NCBI RefSeq assembly: GCF_030823375.1
Contig: NZ_JAUSXB010000001.1
Span: 4,092,001 to 4,156,000, forward strand
Direction: 5' to 3'
Source of the DNA: Pseudarthrobacter siccitolerans
GTDB taxonomy: Bacteria > Actinomycetota > Actinomycetes > Actinomycetales > Micrococcaceae
DNA length: 64,000 nt
The notes beneath the pieces are model-generated. The model had not been told where the DNA came from. It made no database searches and worked only from the letters and a program-made list of their open reading frames with translations. Each line of letters opens with the position of its first letter. Position 1 is the first letter of the stretch. The position numbers were made by a program, and so were the translations under genes. Of this stretch, positions 8,720-17,067 are shown one piece after another.

Positions 8720-9958
8720 GTGAACATCCTTGAAACCCTTCCCGTCACGCTGGACGATGTCCTGGAGGCGCAGAAGCTGCTCGACGGGATTATTGCGCGG
8801 ACCCCCGTGGAATCATCACGTGCCCTGGGTAAGCTTGTGGGCGGAGACGTCTACTTCAAGTGCGAGAACCTGCAGCGCGCAGGCTCGTTCAAGGTCCGTG
8901 GCGCCTACGTCCGGATGGCCCGCCTGTCGCCGGAAGAAAAGAAGCGCGGCGTGGTGGCCGCTTCTGCAGGCAACCACGCCCAAGGCGTCGCAGTGGCCGC
9001 CAAGAGCCTGGGGATCAAAGCCCGCATCTACATGCCGCTCGGCGTGGCCCTGCCCAAGCTCGCCGCCACCCGCAGCCACGGTGCGGAGGTCATCCTGCAC
9101 GGACACAATGTGGACGAGGCGCTGGCCGAAGCCCAGCGCTACAGCAACGAGACCGGCACAGTCTTTGTCCACCCGTTCGACAACGTGGACGTCGTTGCCG
9201 GGCAGGGAACACTGGGACTGGAAATATTGGAACAGGTGCCCAACGTGGACACCGTCCTCATGGGCGTCGGCGGCGGGGGGCTCCTCGCCGGTGTCGCCGT
9301 CGCCATCAAAGCACGCGCCAAGGAACTGGGCCGGGAAATCCGCATCATCGGCGTGCAGGCGGAGAACGCCGCAGCCTACCCGCCCTCACTCGCTGCTGAT
9401 GCACTGGTGCCCCTGAAAAAGGTATCCACCATGGCCGACGGCATTGCCGTGGGCCGGCCCGGCCAGCTGCCCTTCAGCATCATCCGTGAGTTGGTGGACG
9501 ATGTGGTGACGGTCAGCGAGGACTCCCTGGCACGCGCCCTGATTTTCCTGCTCGAGCGGGCGAAGATGGTGGTTGAGCCGGCCGGTGCCGTAGGTGTGGC
9601 CGCCCTCATGGACGGCAAGATCGAAAATCCCGGAACCACCGCAGTGGTCCTCTCGGGCGGCAACATCGACCCCATGCTGATGCTGAAGGTCATCCAGCGC
9701 GGCCTCTCCGCCGCGGGCCGCTACATGACTGTCCGCATGATGCTCGACGACCGCCCGGGTTCGCTGGCCACCATCGCCAGGATCATCGCCGAGAACGACG
9801 CGAACGTCACCGGCCTGGACCACACACGCGTGGGCGGGTCAATCAGCATGGGGGATGTCTCCATCACCGTCAACCTGGAAACCAAGGGCCACGAGCACGG
9901 CGAGCAGGTGCTCAGCGCGCTCCGGGCCGAGGGTTTCCAGCCCATCGTGGTGCACTAG
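8720..9958 (+). CDS. ilvA: Threonine ammonia-lyase with C-terminal ACT domain
   Basis: PLP enzyme converting L-threonine to 2-oxobutanoate and ammonia. 412 residues: fold-type II catalytic domain with the PLP lysine in GSFKVRGAY (about residue 57), ASAGNHAQG, and the glycine-rich phosphate loop GVGGGGLLAG (about residue 186). A single ACT domain spans about residues 335-412, starting at MMLDDRPGSLATIA. One short ACT domain resembles the catabolic/short biosynthetic class rather than the long E. coli IlvA with two regulatory repeats. Start GTG at 8720 with AGAGGAG upstream. Followed after 8 bp by the rhomboid gene. Confidence 0.93.
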   Translation: MNILETLPVTLDDVLEAQKLLDGIIARTPVESSRALGKLVGGDVYFKCENLQRAGSFKVRGAYVRMARLSPEEKKRGVVAASAGNHAQGVAVAAKSLGIKARIYMPLGVALPKLAATRSHGAEVILHGHNVDEALAEAQRYSNETGTVFVHPFDNVDVVAGQGTLGLEILEQVPNVDTVLMGVGGGGLLAGVAVAIKARAKELGREIRIIGVQAENAAAYPPSLAADALVPLKKVSTMADGIAVGRPGQLPFSIIRELVDDVVTVSEDSLARALIFLLERAKMVVEPAGAVGVAALMDGKIENPGTTAVVLSGGNIDPMLMLKVIQRGLSAAGRYMTVRMMLDDRPGSLATIARIIAENDANVTGLDHTRVGGSISMGDVSITVNLETKGHEHGEQVLSALRAEGFQPIVVH

Positions 9959-9966
9959 GAGGCCTG

Positions 9967-10587
9967 ATGGCCGGACTGACGGACAACAGGGGTTTCGGAG
10001 ACCGGCGCACCATTGCCGCCCGGGCAAAAGGCGGGCTGCTGGTACTGGGCAGCTTTGTGGCGCTCCTCTTTGCCATCGAACTGTTCAATGCGCTGATGCT
10101 GCGCTCGCTCAACCGGACGTTCGGGCTGCGGCCCCGGAGCGCCGACGGGCTGCTGGACATCTTCACCTTCCCGCTCCTGCACGCCAACCTGAACCATCTG
10201 TTGTCCAACAGCCTGCCGCTGATAATTTTCGGCTTCCTGGTCTTCCTGTCCGGACTGCGGGTCTTCCTGACGGCCCTGGCCTTCAGCTGGCTCGGATCGG
10301 GACTGACAGTCTGGCTGATCGGAACCGCCGGAATCACGGTGGGTTCCTCGGGCCTCGTTTTCGGACTGTTCGCCTTCCTGCTGGTCCGCGGGTTTTTCAA
10401 CCGCAGCTGGCGCCAGATCCTCCTGGCCGTTGTGCTGTTCATGGGCTACGGGAGCATCCTGCTGGGTGTACTGCCGTTTGTTACCAACTACGTCTCCTGG
10501 CAGGCCCACCTCGGAGGTGCTGCCGGGGGAGTGGTGGCGGCGCTGCTCCTTCGCCCCCGCGGGGCCGGGGCGGGCAACGACTTCTGA
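9967..10587 (+). CDS. Rhomboid family intramembrane serine protease
   Basis: Cleaves transmembrane substrates within the bilayer. 206 residues and about six membrane segments. The catalytic dyad is visible: G-S-S-G with Ser128 (126-129) and His181 in WQAHLGGAAGG. The oxyanion-region motif HANLNHLLSN lies at 72-81. ATG at 9967 has AGGAGG 5 nt upstream. Closely follows ilvA and probably shares its transcript; ends before a strong terminator. Natural substrate unknown. Confidence 0.92.
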   Translation: MAGLTDNRGFGDRRTIAARAKGGLLVLGSFVALLFAIELFNALMLRSLNRTFGLRPRSADGLLDIFTFPLLHANLNHLLSNSLPLIIFGFLVFLSGLRVFLTALAFSWLGSGLTVWLIGTAGITVGSSGLVFGLFAFLLVRGFFNRSWRQILLAVVLFMGYGSILLGVLPFVTNYVSWQAHLGGAAGGVVAALLLRPRGAGAGNDF

Positions 10588-10625
10588 CCGCCGTCGATAT
10601 CCCCGGACAGTTCTGAACCCAAAGC

Positions 10626-10663
10626 AAAAGCGCCGGCCGCCCCTCGGGGCGGCCGGCGCTTTT
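10626..10663. terminator. Bidirectional terminator between rhomboid gene and greA
   Basis: Perfect 18-bp stem AAAAGCGCCGGCCGCCCC / GGGGCGGCCGGCGCTTTT with a 2-nt loop. It lies between convergent genes; A and T tracts on either side suit termination in both directions. Confidence 0.92.
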
Positions 10664-10677
10664 GTCTGTTCTTGCCG

Positions 10678-11172
10678 CTATCCGGCGTACGGCTTGGCGG
10701 AAAGGATCTCTACTTTGATGTCCTTGCCGTTGGGCGCCGTGTAGCTGAGCGTCTCGCCTTCCTTGTGGCCAAGGATGGCAGCGCCCAGCGGTGACTTTTC
10801 GCTGAAGACGTCGATATCGGAATCGCCGGCGATTTCACGGGAGCCGAGCAGGAAGGTTTCTTCGTCACCGGCGATCCTGGCAACCACGATCATGCCGGGC
10901 TCCACGATTCCGTCATCGGCCGGAGCCTCACCCACGTGGGCATCGCGGAGCAGCACCGTCAGCTGGCGGATACGGGCTTCGATCTTGCCCTGTTCCTCCT
11001 TGGCGGCGTGGTAGCCGCCGTTTTCCTTCAGGTCACCCTCCTGCCGGGCTGCTTCAATCTTCTGGACGATCTCTGCCCGGCCAGGGCCGGAAAGGTGGTC
11101 CAGCTCTGCCTTCAGGCGGTCAAAAGCTTCCTGGGTAAGCCAGGCTGCAGCTGCGCTGTTGGTGGTAGACAC
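10678..11172 (-). CDS. greA: Transcription elongation factor GreA
   Basis: Binds the RNA polymerase secondary channel and stimulates cleavage of backtracked transcripts. 164 residues. An N-terminal antiparallel coiled coil (about residues 10-80) carries the acidic tip region ENGGYHAAKEEQ, followed by the FKBP-like C-terminal domain (SPLGAAILGHKEGE). The GTG at 11172 is preferred because GAGGAG lies about 6 nt upstream; a longer frame to 11202 adds ten residues with no initiation signal. Convergent with the rhomboid gene. The greA-DUF4307-mca neighbourhood matches Mycobacterium tuberculosis Rv1080c-Rv1082. Confidence 0.95.
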   Translation of the reverse strand: MSTTNSAAAAWLTQEAFDRLKAELDHLSGPGRAEIVQKIEAARQEGDLKENGGYHAAKEEQGKIEARIRQLTVLLRDAHVGEAPADDGIVEPGMIVVARIAGDEETFLLGSREIAGDSDIDVFSEKSPLGAAILGHKEGETLSYTAPNGKDIKVEILSAKPYAG

Positions 11173-11323
11173 GGACTTCTCCTCTAATGGTCCTACATGC
11201 AAAAGACCCCGCCACGGTGGCCACTTGTGGAACAGTAACCAGCTCAGCGGGGTAAAGGTATTGCTCCATTGTAGTCAATCCCGTGGGTTTAACCGAACCT
11301 GGGAGCGGCACGGATCACATCTT

Positions 11324-11782
11324 TCAGCCCGGGTTGCCCGGAATCCAGCAGCTGTCCACCACGCCGGAGACGGAAAGGGACTCTGTACGGACCGGAACCC
11401 GTTGCGAAACCGTCCGGCCGCCGTCGGCTGTTTCCTCAGCCTCTGACGGCGGGATGTCCACGACTTTCCAGCCCACGACGGCGAACTTGGAGTCCAGCGC
11501 CTTAATGGCGCACTGGACGGCCGTTCCCGGCTCCCTTGTGACCTGGAAGTCCACCTCGGCCAGCGTGGCGTCAGCGGTGGCATAGCCGATGTCTTTGAAG
11601 CTCACGGTGGTGAGGGAGTTCGATGTGGAGACCCAGGCCATGAATCCGATCCCTGCGGCCAGTGCAGCACCACCGATGGCCCGCTTTGAAGCAGGGGAGA
11701 GCCTGCGCTTTTGGGCGCCATAACGATTGGCTAGGCTAGTGTTCGCGGGCTCGGATGGGGCCGGCTGGTCCGGGGAAGTCAC
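11324..11782 (-). CDS. DUF4307 family membrane-anchored protein
   Basis: 152-residue protein of unknown function. A proline-rich cytoplasmic N-terminus (about 30 residues) with SLANRYGA is followed by one membrane helix (about residues 36-55, GGAALAAGIGFMAWV) and an extracytoplasmic beta-rich domain (VDFQVTREPGTAVQCAIKAL). Start GTG at 11782 is supported by TAAACT (complement of 11789-11794) ending 6 nt upstream. Sits between greA and divergent mca as in other Actinobacteria. The context hints at a mycothiol/redox or envelope role, but nothing in the protein proves it. Confidence 0.82.
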   Translation of the reverse strand: MTSPDQPAPSEPANTSLANRYGAQKRRLSPASKRAIGGAALAAGIGFMAWVSTSNSLTTVSFKDIGYATADATLAEVDFQVTREPGTAVQCAIKALDSKFAVVGWKVVDIPPSEAEETADGGRTVSQRVPVRTESLSVSGVVDSCWIPGNPG

Positions 11783-11906
11783 CAGACCAGTTTAGTGCCC
11801 ATCCGCGGGGGCCTTCCCGTCCGGCGGAGCGCCGGTTTAGCGGCCCCGCTCAGCGATACGAACAGCAGCCACAAGCCGCAACTAAGAATAGAGGAGCAGT
11901 CCTTCG

Positions 11907-12824
11907 ATGACAGCGTCCAGCAACACCCCGAAGTGGGAGCACGGCCCGCTCCGGCTGCTCGCCGTCCACGCCCACCCGGACGACGAGTCCAGCAAGGGTG
12001 CCGCCACCATGGCGAAGTACGCTGCCTCAGGCGTGGAAGTCATGGTGGCCACCTGCACCGACGGGTCACGCGGGGACATCCAGAACCCGGCAGTGGAAGG
12101 CGAGCCGCACCCCAAGCGGGACATGGCCGGTGCGCGGCGCCTGGAAATGGAGCGGGCCGCCGCGATCCTGGGCATCAAGCAGCGGTGGCTGGGCTTTGTG
12201 GACTCGGGCCTGCCCGAGGGCGATCCGCTGCCGCCCTTGCCGGCGGGTTCTTTCGCCACGCTGCCGCTGCATCATGCTGCCGCTCCGCTGGTACGCCTGG
12301 TCCGGTCCTTCAAGCCGCACGTGATCCTCAGCTACGACGAAAACGGCGGCTACCCCCACCCGGACCACATCATGGCCCACCGCGTGGCCGTTGAAGCCTT
12401 CGATGCCGCGGGTGATCCGACGCGCTACCCGGAGGCGGGCGAACCGTGGGAGCCGGGGAAGCTGTACTACGACCGGGCCTTCAGCCCCGAGCGTTTCCGT
12501 GCCCTTCATTTCGCCCTGGAGGAGGCCGGCCTTCAATCGCCGTACGCGGAGCGGCTCGCCGCGTGGCTGGAGTCCGACGCCGAAGGCCACACTCCGCCGC
12601 CGGCCCCCCACCCCACCACCACCCAGGTGGACTGCGGCGACTTCTTTGAAGTGCGCGACGACGCCTTGCGGGCGCACAGGACACAGGTGGACCCGCTGGG
12701 GTTCTTCTTCGCTGTCTCCCCGGAGATGCAGCGCCGGGCGTGGCCGTGGGAGGACTATTCGCTGATCAGCTCCCGGGTGCAGTCTGAGCTGCCGGAAAAG
12801 GACCTGTTCGCGGGGCTAAGATAG
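11907..12824 (+). CDS. mca: Mycothiol S-conjugate amidase
   Basis: Zinc amidase that cleaves mycothiol S-conjugates to a mercapturic acid and glucosaminyl-inositol, detoxifying electrophiles; cytoplasmic. 305 residues. The LmbE/PIG-L zinc motif AHPDDE is at residues 22-27, DGSRGDIQNP follows, and the second zinc-ligand region GGYPHPDHIMAH lies near residue 150. Its length and the absence of MshB-specific context favour Mca over the paralogous deacetylase MshB. ATG at 11907 with AGAGGAG upstream. Divergent from DUF4307. Its presence indicates a mycothiol-producing actinobacterium. Confidence 0.92.
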   Translation: MTASSNTPKWEHGPLRLLAVHAHPDDESSKGAATMAKYAASGVEVMVATCTDGSRGDIQNPAVEGEPHPKRDMAGARRLEMERAAAILGIKQRWLGFVDSGLPEGDPLPPLPAGSFATLPLHHAAAPLVRLVRSFKPHVILSYDENGGYPHPDHIMAHRVAVEAFDAAGDPTRYPEAGEPWEPGKLYYDRAFSPERFRALHFALEEAGLQSPYAERLAAWLESDAEGHTPPPAPHPTTTQVDCGDFFEVRDDALRAHRTQVDPLGFFFAVSPEMQRRAWPWEDYSLISSRVQSELPEKDLFAGLR

Positions 12825-12922
12825 AACCGGCAGGCAATTTCTATGCCGCGTAGAAGAAGTGCCCGGACCAGGGCTGCTGTATCTGCTGCCTGCTGACACC
12901 CGTTCCATAGAAGGTATTCAAC

Positions 12923-13288
12923 GTGCAACGTCTGCTCCTCAGCCTGGCCACCACCCCCACGCCCCAGCCCACGCCGTCACTGCGCGAGGGAATTACGCAG
13001 GACCAGGTAACGCCAGGCCTCCTGGGCTTTATTATGACGGCATTTTTTGTGGTAGCCACGGCATTGCTCATTGTGGACATGGTCCGGCGGATCCGGCGCG
13101 TCCGTTACCGGGCGCAGGTGGAGGAAGAGCGCATTGCGGCTGCTTCGGCAGCTGACATCGAAGCGGCAGACGCTGCCGAGGCGGGATCTGCCGTGGCGGG
13201 GCCTGCGGCAGATCCAGAGGCCGGCGATTCCTTCCAGGGACCGGCCGACGGCGGCGCGGACGCGGGTCCCGGCAGCCGCCGCCAGTAA
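12923..13288 (+). CDS. Small conserved actinobacterial membrane protein
   Basis: 121 residues with one clear membrane helix (about residues 33-52, LLGFIMTAFFVVATALLIVD). A basic stop-transfer segment (RRIRRVRYR) and an Ala/Asp/Glu-rich C-terminal tail follow. GTG start with AGAAGG about 8 nt upstream. It occupies the position of the small Rv1083-type gene next to mca in mycobacteria and is probably its counterpart. Function unknown. The stop lies 4 bp from the stop of the convergent hemolysin III gene. Confidence 0.7.
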   Translation: MQRLLLSLATTPTPQPTPSLREGITQDQVTPGLLGFIMTAFFVVATALLIVDMVRRIRRVRYRAQVEEERIAAASAADIEAADAAEAGSAVAGPAADPEAGDSFQGPADGGADAGPGSRRQ

Positions 13289-13292
13289 CTGG

Positions 13293-14039
13293 CTAGCTGA
13301 GCACGGCCAGGGTTATTGCCGCGAAGTGCGCGGCGAAGGCAACCACGGTCAGCGCATGGAACAGTTCGTGGAAGCCAAAGTGGTGGTAGCTGAAGTTCGG
13401 CTTCTTCAGCGCGTAAAAGACCGCCCCGGTGATGTAGAGCGCCCCGCCCACGCAGATGAGGACGGCGGCAGGAATGTTCGCCTGGAAGAACTGCGGAAGA
13501 TAGAACAGCGATCCGCAACCCAGGGCGATGTAGATCGGAACATAGAGCCAGCGCGGCGCATCCGTCCACAGCAGCCGGAACAGCACGCCCAGGACGGCGC
13601 CGGACCAGATGACCCAGAGGAGCAGGACAGCCTGGGGCCGTTCCAGGAGGGTCCAGGCCAGCGGTGTGTAGGTCCCTGCGATCACCAGCATGATGTTGGT
13701 GTGGTCCAGCCGTTTGAGGACCATCTTCACCTTCGGGGACCAGTTGCCGCGATGGTAAATGGCGCTGATGCCGAACAGCAGCACCCCCGTGGCGGCAAAG
13801 ACTGATGAGGTGACCTTGCGGTCCATCGTCGGGGCCAGCGCCACGAGGACGATGCCCGCCACCAGGGCCAGCGGAGCGGTCATTGTATGGATCCAGCCGC
13901 GCCACTTGGGCTTGATCATCAGGAGCCCGGCCAACCGGACTGCGGCCTCGTCCGCAGCGTTCGTTGCGGGGCCGTTTCCGGCGCTTGTCTTGCCGTTCTG
14001 TTGCGGCGTCCGGGGAGCGTCCGGGGTGTCGCTGTTCAT
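13293..14039 (-). CDS. Hemolysin III family (PAQR/TrhA-type) membrane protein
   Basis: 248 residues. A hydrophilic 45-residue N-terminus is followed by seven predicted membrane helices of the PAQR/hemolysin III fold. Conserved polar residues of the putative metal site are in YHRGNW (about residue 95), DHTNIMLVIAGTYTP, and the C-terminal FHELFHALTV (His-rich). Despite the family name, a hemolytic role is not implied; YqfA/TrhA members affect membrane homeostasis. The ATG at 14039 has TATTCT (complement of 14046-14051) ending 6 nt upstream, a leaderless-type promoter. Confidence 0.86.
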   Translation of the reverse strand: MNSDTPDAPRTPQQNGKTSAGNGPATNAADEAAVRLAGLLMIKPKWRGWIHTMTAPLALVAGIVLVALAPTMDRKVTSSVFAATGVLLFGISAIYHRGNWSPKVKMVLKRLDHTNIMLVIAGTYTPLAWTLLERPQAVLLLWVIWSGAVLGVLFRLLWTDAPRWLYVPIYIALGCGSLFYLPQFFQANIPAAVLICVGGALYITGAVFYALKKPNFSYHHFGFHELFHALTVVAFAAHFAAITLAVLS

Positions 14040-14182
14040 TGCTCCAGAATAACTTACGCCTCAGTAAGTTACCCGCAAGTAGCAATGGAGGTGCATGCGA
14101 TTCCGGCCCGGCCAGCACCGCCGGTGCCGCTGCGGACGGTAGCCTAGGATGTGCAAAGCGGAACGTACAGCAAGGAAGTCAG

Positions 14183-14956
14183 GTGAGAGAGCGCGTGGAG
14201 TTGCCCGGGTTCCTCTACGGCTTTTATGAGCGCAGGCTGCTCAAGGACCTGTCCCGCGACCGTATTCCGCGCCACATCGGCGTGATGGTGGACGGCAACC
14301 GGCGCTGGGCCAAGCAGTTCAATGCCCCCACCAGCCAGGGCCACCAGGCGGGCGCGGACAAAATCCACGAGTTCCTTGGCTGGTGCCAGGAGCTCGGGAT
14401 CAAGGTGGTCACGCTGTACATGCTGTCCACGGACAACATGAACAGGTCCAGTGAAGAGCTTGACCTGCTGATGGGCATCATCGCCAACACCCTGGACCGG
14501 CTGGACGAGGACGCCAACATTTCCGTGCAGGCCATGGGTGCCCCTGAGCTGTTGCCGGACTACCTGGGCCAGCGGCTTAACAAGCTGACGTCGCGCACCC
14601 CGGTCCGGGAAAAAATCCACGTCAACGTGGCCGTGGGGTACGGCGGACGCCGGGAGATTGTCGATGCGGTACGCGAACTGCTGCACGACGCCGTGGCGCA
14701 GGGCAAGGACATCAGCAAGCTGGCAGACGAACTTTGCGTGGACGACATCTCCCGGTTCCTCTACACGCGCGGCCAGCCCGATCCGGACCTGGTGATCCGC
14801 ACCTCCGGCGAGCAGCGCCTCTCCGGGTTCCTGATGTGGCAGAGCGCCTACAGCGAGTTCTATTTCTGCGAGGCGTTGTGGCCCGCCTTCCGCAAGGTGG
14901 ATTTCCTGCGTGCCCTCCGTGATTACGCCGGCAGGCAGCGGCGCTTCGGAGCCTGA
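14183..14956 (+). CDS. Cis-isoprenyl diphosphate synthase (UppS family, short-chain Rv1086-like)
   Basis: Condenses isopentenyl diphosphate in cis onto an allylic diphosphate to make polyprenyl carriers for envelope synthesis. 257 residues. The catalytic motif [10 protein letters not shown] has Asp37. The C-terminal [20 protein letters not shown] and [12 protein letters not shown] match the family. The DGNRRWA form and the location beside hemolysin III and mca resemble M. tuberculosis Rv1086 (a Z-farnesyl diphosphate synthase) more than the long-chain decaprenyl enzyme; the chain length is inferred. Start GTG at 14183 with AAGGAAG 5 nt upstream; TAGGAT at 14145-14150 could be its -10 element. 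Confidence 0.88.
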   Translation: MRERVELPGFLYGFYERRLLKDLSRDRIPRHIGVMVDGNRRWAKQFNAPTSQGHQAGADKIHEFLGWCQELGIKVVTLYMLSTDNMNRSSEELDLLMGIIANTLDRLDEDANISVQAMGAPELLPDYLGQRLNKLTSRTPVREKIHVNVAVGYGGRREIVDAVRELLHDAVAQGKDISKLADELCVDDISRFLYTRGQPDPDLVIRTSGEQRLSGFLMWQSAYSEFYFCEALWPAFRKVDFLRALRDYAGRQRRFGA

Positions 14957-15012
14957 CCCGCCCGGTTTACCGGGTGTTCACGCATCAGCAACAGGAATCG
15001 CCGCGTAATGGT

Positions 15013-15041
15013 TGCGGAAATTACTTCGGATGGATTTACGT
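15013..15041 (+). promoter_or_regulatory. Possible phoH leader promoter
   Basis: TTGCGG near 15013 and TACGTT about 19 bp downstream lie in an A/T-richer patch of the otherwise GC-rich gap before phoH. If used, the transcript would begin near 15050 and carry about 145 nt of leader including the 23-codon frame. Spacing is longer than ideal, so this is tentative. Confidence 0.3.
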
Positions 15042-15089
15042 TATATCCATCAGCAGGCAAAACCGCCGGCTGATCGGGGAGGCCAGTAC

Positions 15090-15161
15090 ATGGAGCGAGA
15101 CATCGCGCCGGTTGTATGGGAGGCCGGACCCGGCCTCATGGCCGAGCCGGCTCACCACTAA
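15090..15161 (+). CDS. Short 23-codon reading frame in the phoH leader (possible upstream ORF)
   Basis: ATG at 15090 is preceded by GGGGAGG 6 nt upstream, a better ribosome-binding site than that of phoH itself. The frame encodes 23 residues ([20 protein letters not shown] then AHH) and ends with TAA at 15159-15161, 34 bp before the phoH start. It has no recognised homologue by eye. It could be a leader peptide controlling phoH or simply chance. In mycobacteria phoH2 is preceded by a small antitoxin-like gene (phoAT); this frame is much shorter, so equivalence is not claimed. Confidence 0.35.
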   Translation: MERDIAPVVWEAGPGLMAEPAHH

Positions 15162-15166
15162 CACAT

Positions 15167-15182
15167 CCGGGCTTGCGCCCGG
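15167..15182 (+). promoter_or_regulatory. Hairpin between the short frame and phoH
   Basis: Perfect 6-bp stem CCGGGC-TTGC-GCCCGG beginning 5 nt after the TAA of the upstream short frame and ending 4 nt before the GGAG of phoH. Its position would let ribosome stalling or release upstream change access to the phoH initiation region. Confidence 0.4.
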
Positions 15183-15195
15183 GGCTGGAGTCGAT

Positions 15196-16614
15196 GTGGC
15201 TACTTCTGAACAACTGCCCGCGGTCCTTTCAGACCAGGGAGAGAAAGCTACCTCTCGCGCCATGCGAGCCACCTTGGAAACCGGTGCAGCGGAAGACGCT
15301 GCGGCCGGTTTTGCTGTTTCTGGAAGGGAAGCCACCATCCACACCTTTGTGATCGACACCTCCGTCCTGCTCTCCGACCCCCGTGCGTTGCTCCGCTTTG
15401 CCGAACATGAGGTCATCGTGCCGGTTGTGGTCATCACCGAGCTTGAGGCCAAGCGGCACGATCCCGAACTGGGCTACTTCGCCCGGAAGGCACTGCGGCT
15501 CCTCGACGACCTGCGGATCAAACACGGCGGCCTGAACCGGCCCATTCCCATCGGTGACGACGGCGGCACCCTCGAGGTGGAACTGAACCACATTTCCTCA
15601 GAGGTGCTTCCGCTGGGTTTCCGCAGCGGAGACAACGACAGCCGCATCCTCGCCGTCGCGAAGAATCTAGCGAATGAAGGCCGGAACGTCACCGTTGTGT
15701 CCAAGGACCTGCCGATGCGCGTCAAAGCCTCGGCGATGGGCCTCACCGCCGACGAGTACCGCAACGAGCTGGTAAAGGACTCAGGCTGGACCGGGGTGGC
15801 CGAGGTCGAAGCCGGCGAACAGGAAATCAACACGCTCTACGGGCACGAGCCCGTCTTCATCCCGGCGGCCGCTGAACTGCCGGTCAACACCGGACTGGTG
15901 CTGCTGTCCAACCGGGGCTCGGCCCTCGGCCGTGTCGGCCCCGACAAGCAGGTCCGCCTGGTGAAAGGTGACCGCGACGTTTTCGGCCTGCACGGACGGT
16001 CCGCGGAACAGCGGCTGGCCATCGACATGCTGATGGATCCCGCCGTCGGGATCGTGTCCATCGGAGGCCGGGCCGGAACCGGCAAGTCGGCGCTTGCCCT
16101 GTGCGCCGGCCTGGAGGCGGTGCTGGAGCGCCGCGAGCACCGCAAGGTGATCGTGTTCCGGCCGCTCTACGCGGTGGGCGGACAGGAGCTCGGCTACCTC
16201 CCCGGTTCCGAGTCCGAAAAAATGAACCCTTGGGCGCAGGCTGTTTTTGACACCCTCGGCGCACTGGTGAGCCAGGAGGTGGTGGAGGAGGTCATGGACC
16301 GCGGCATGCTTGAGGTCATGCCCCTCACCCACATCCGCGGCCGCTCGCTCCACGATGCTTTTGTGATCGTGGACGAGGCCCAGTCGCTTGAAAAGAATGT
16401 CCTGCTCACGGTCATGAGCCGCATCGGCCAGAACTCGAAGATCGTCCTCACCCACGACGTCGCCCAGCGCGACAACCTCCGCGTCGGACGCCACGACGGA
16501 ATCGCCGCCGTCGTCGAAACCCTGAAAGGACACCCGCTCTTCGGCCACATCACCCTCACCCGCTCCGAGCGTTCCCCCATCGCAGCCCTGGTAACAGAAC
16601 TCCTCGAAGGCTAA
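15196..16614 (+). CDS. PhoH2-type protein (PIN domain fused to PhoH ATPase)
   Basis: 472 residues. The N-terminal PIN nuclease domain (from about residue 49, [14 protein letters not shown], with conserved acidic residues) is followed by a PhoH P-loop domain with Walker [10 protein letters not shown] at about 291-299 and Walker [13 protein letters not shown]. Mycobacterial PhoH2 is an ATP-dependent, sequence-selective RNA helicase/RNase linked to a toxin-antitoxin pair, so RNA cleavage is the likely activity. Start GTG at 15196 has GGAG 5 nt upstream; ATG at 15262 is an alternative that would give 450 residues and keep both domains. Single-gene transcript ending at the hairpin at 16625-16663. 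Confidence 0.85.
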   Translation: MATSEQLPAVLSDQGEKATSRAMRATLETGAAEDAAAGFAVSGREATIHTFVIDTSVLLSDPRALLRFAEHEVIVPVVVITELEAKRHDPELGYFARKALRLLDDLRIKHGGLNRPIPIGDDGGTLEVELNHISSEVLPLGFRSGDNDSRILAVAKNLANEGRNVTVVSKDLPMRVKASAMGLTADEYRNELVKDSGWTGVAEVEAGEQEINTLYGHEPVFIPAAAELPVNTGLVLLSNRGSALGRVGPDKQVRLVKGDRDVFGLHGRSAEQRLAIDMLMDPAVGIVSIGGRAGTGKSALALCAGLEAVLERREHRKVIVFRPLYAVGGQELGYLPGSESEKMNPWAQAVFDTLGALVSQEVVEEVMDRGMLEVMPLTHIRGRSLHDAFVIVDEAQSLEKNVLLTVMSRIGQNSKIVLTHDVAQRDNLRVGRHDGIAAVVETLKGHPLFGHITLTRSERSPIAALVTELLEG

Positions 16615-16624
16615 GTCACCTGGG

Positions 16625-16663
16625 CAAGGGGCCGTGGCCAGGTTCGCCGGGCCACGGCCCTTG
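16625..16663 (+). terminator. phoH terminator
   Basis: CAAGG(G)GCCGTGGCC pairs with GGCCACGGCCCTTG (14 bp, one bulged G, 10-nt loop), starting 10 bp after the phoH stop codon. The right arm is also the first copy of the repeat that follows. Confidence 0.75.
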
Positions 16664-16785
16664 TGCGTGCCGTGTTTCGGTTCGTCCGGTCCCAGTCCTT
16701 CGCCGGGCCCCGGCCCTTTTGCGCGGGGCTACGGCCCTTTTGCGAGTGTCAGTGGTTGGGTTCGCGGGGCTACGGCCCTTCTCCG
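16643..16785. repeat. Four degenerate ~24-bp direct repeats downstream of phoH
   Basis: Copies at 16643-16667, 16699-16723, 16721-16744 and 16761-16785 share the form TTCGC(C)GGGCYACGGCCCTTTTGCG with few differences. Each holds a GGGCC/CGGCCC self-complementary core. They may be serially duplicated terminator half-sites or recognition sites. They do not encode a plausible protein. Confidence 0.7.
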
Positions 16786-17030
16786 TCGCTTAGACACACC
16801 GCATAGGGCCGCCTTCGGTCGCTGAGCGACCTCCGGCGGCCGATGCGTCGCGATGCGCTCCTACGAGAAGGACCGCAACCCCGCTCGAGCGTTTCTTCCT
16901 CCTGCAAGGCGAGTCTTGGCACACGTCCGGTCCGAGTGCTTCGCGTAGGAGCGCATCGCCGACCAGAGCGTTGCGCAGGTCGCCCAGCGACCGGAGCGAC
17001 GCGGCGGGAGGTGTCTAAGCGACGGCGAAG
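16778..17030. repeat. 253-bp imperfect palindrome with ~21-bp terminal inverted repeats
   Basis: The left end (16778-16800) CTTCTCCGTCGCTTAGACAC is repeated in inverse at the right end (17010-17030) with one mismatch and a 2-bp insertion. Internally GCGATGCGCTCCTACG (16850-16865) has a perfect 16-bp inverse copy at 16944-16959. Local hairpins GGTCGCTGAGCGACC and GGTCGCCCAGCGACC sit symmetrically. No transposase frame or clear target duplication was found. This resembles a non-autonomous repeat element or a strongly structured transcript end. The interval 16615-17067 has no convincing gene; open frames across it have unlikely composition. Confidence 0.65.
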
Positions 17031-17067
17031 TGCTGGGGGCGGACGAACCCAGACACGTCAAACTCGC

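Noticed and set aside
12825-12922. Additional small gene between mca and the small membrane protein
   Set aside because: No frame with a plausible start, ribosome-binding site and coding composition; probably just the leader of the next gene.
14149-14186. Mini reading frames just before the cis-prenyltransferase start
   Set aside because: An 11-codon GTG frame overlaps the start by chance-like GTGA, but there is no conserved feature and the ribosome-binding site clearly serves the GTG at 14183.
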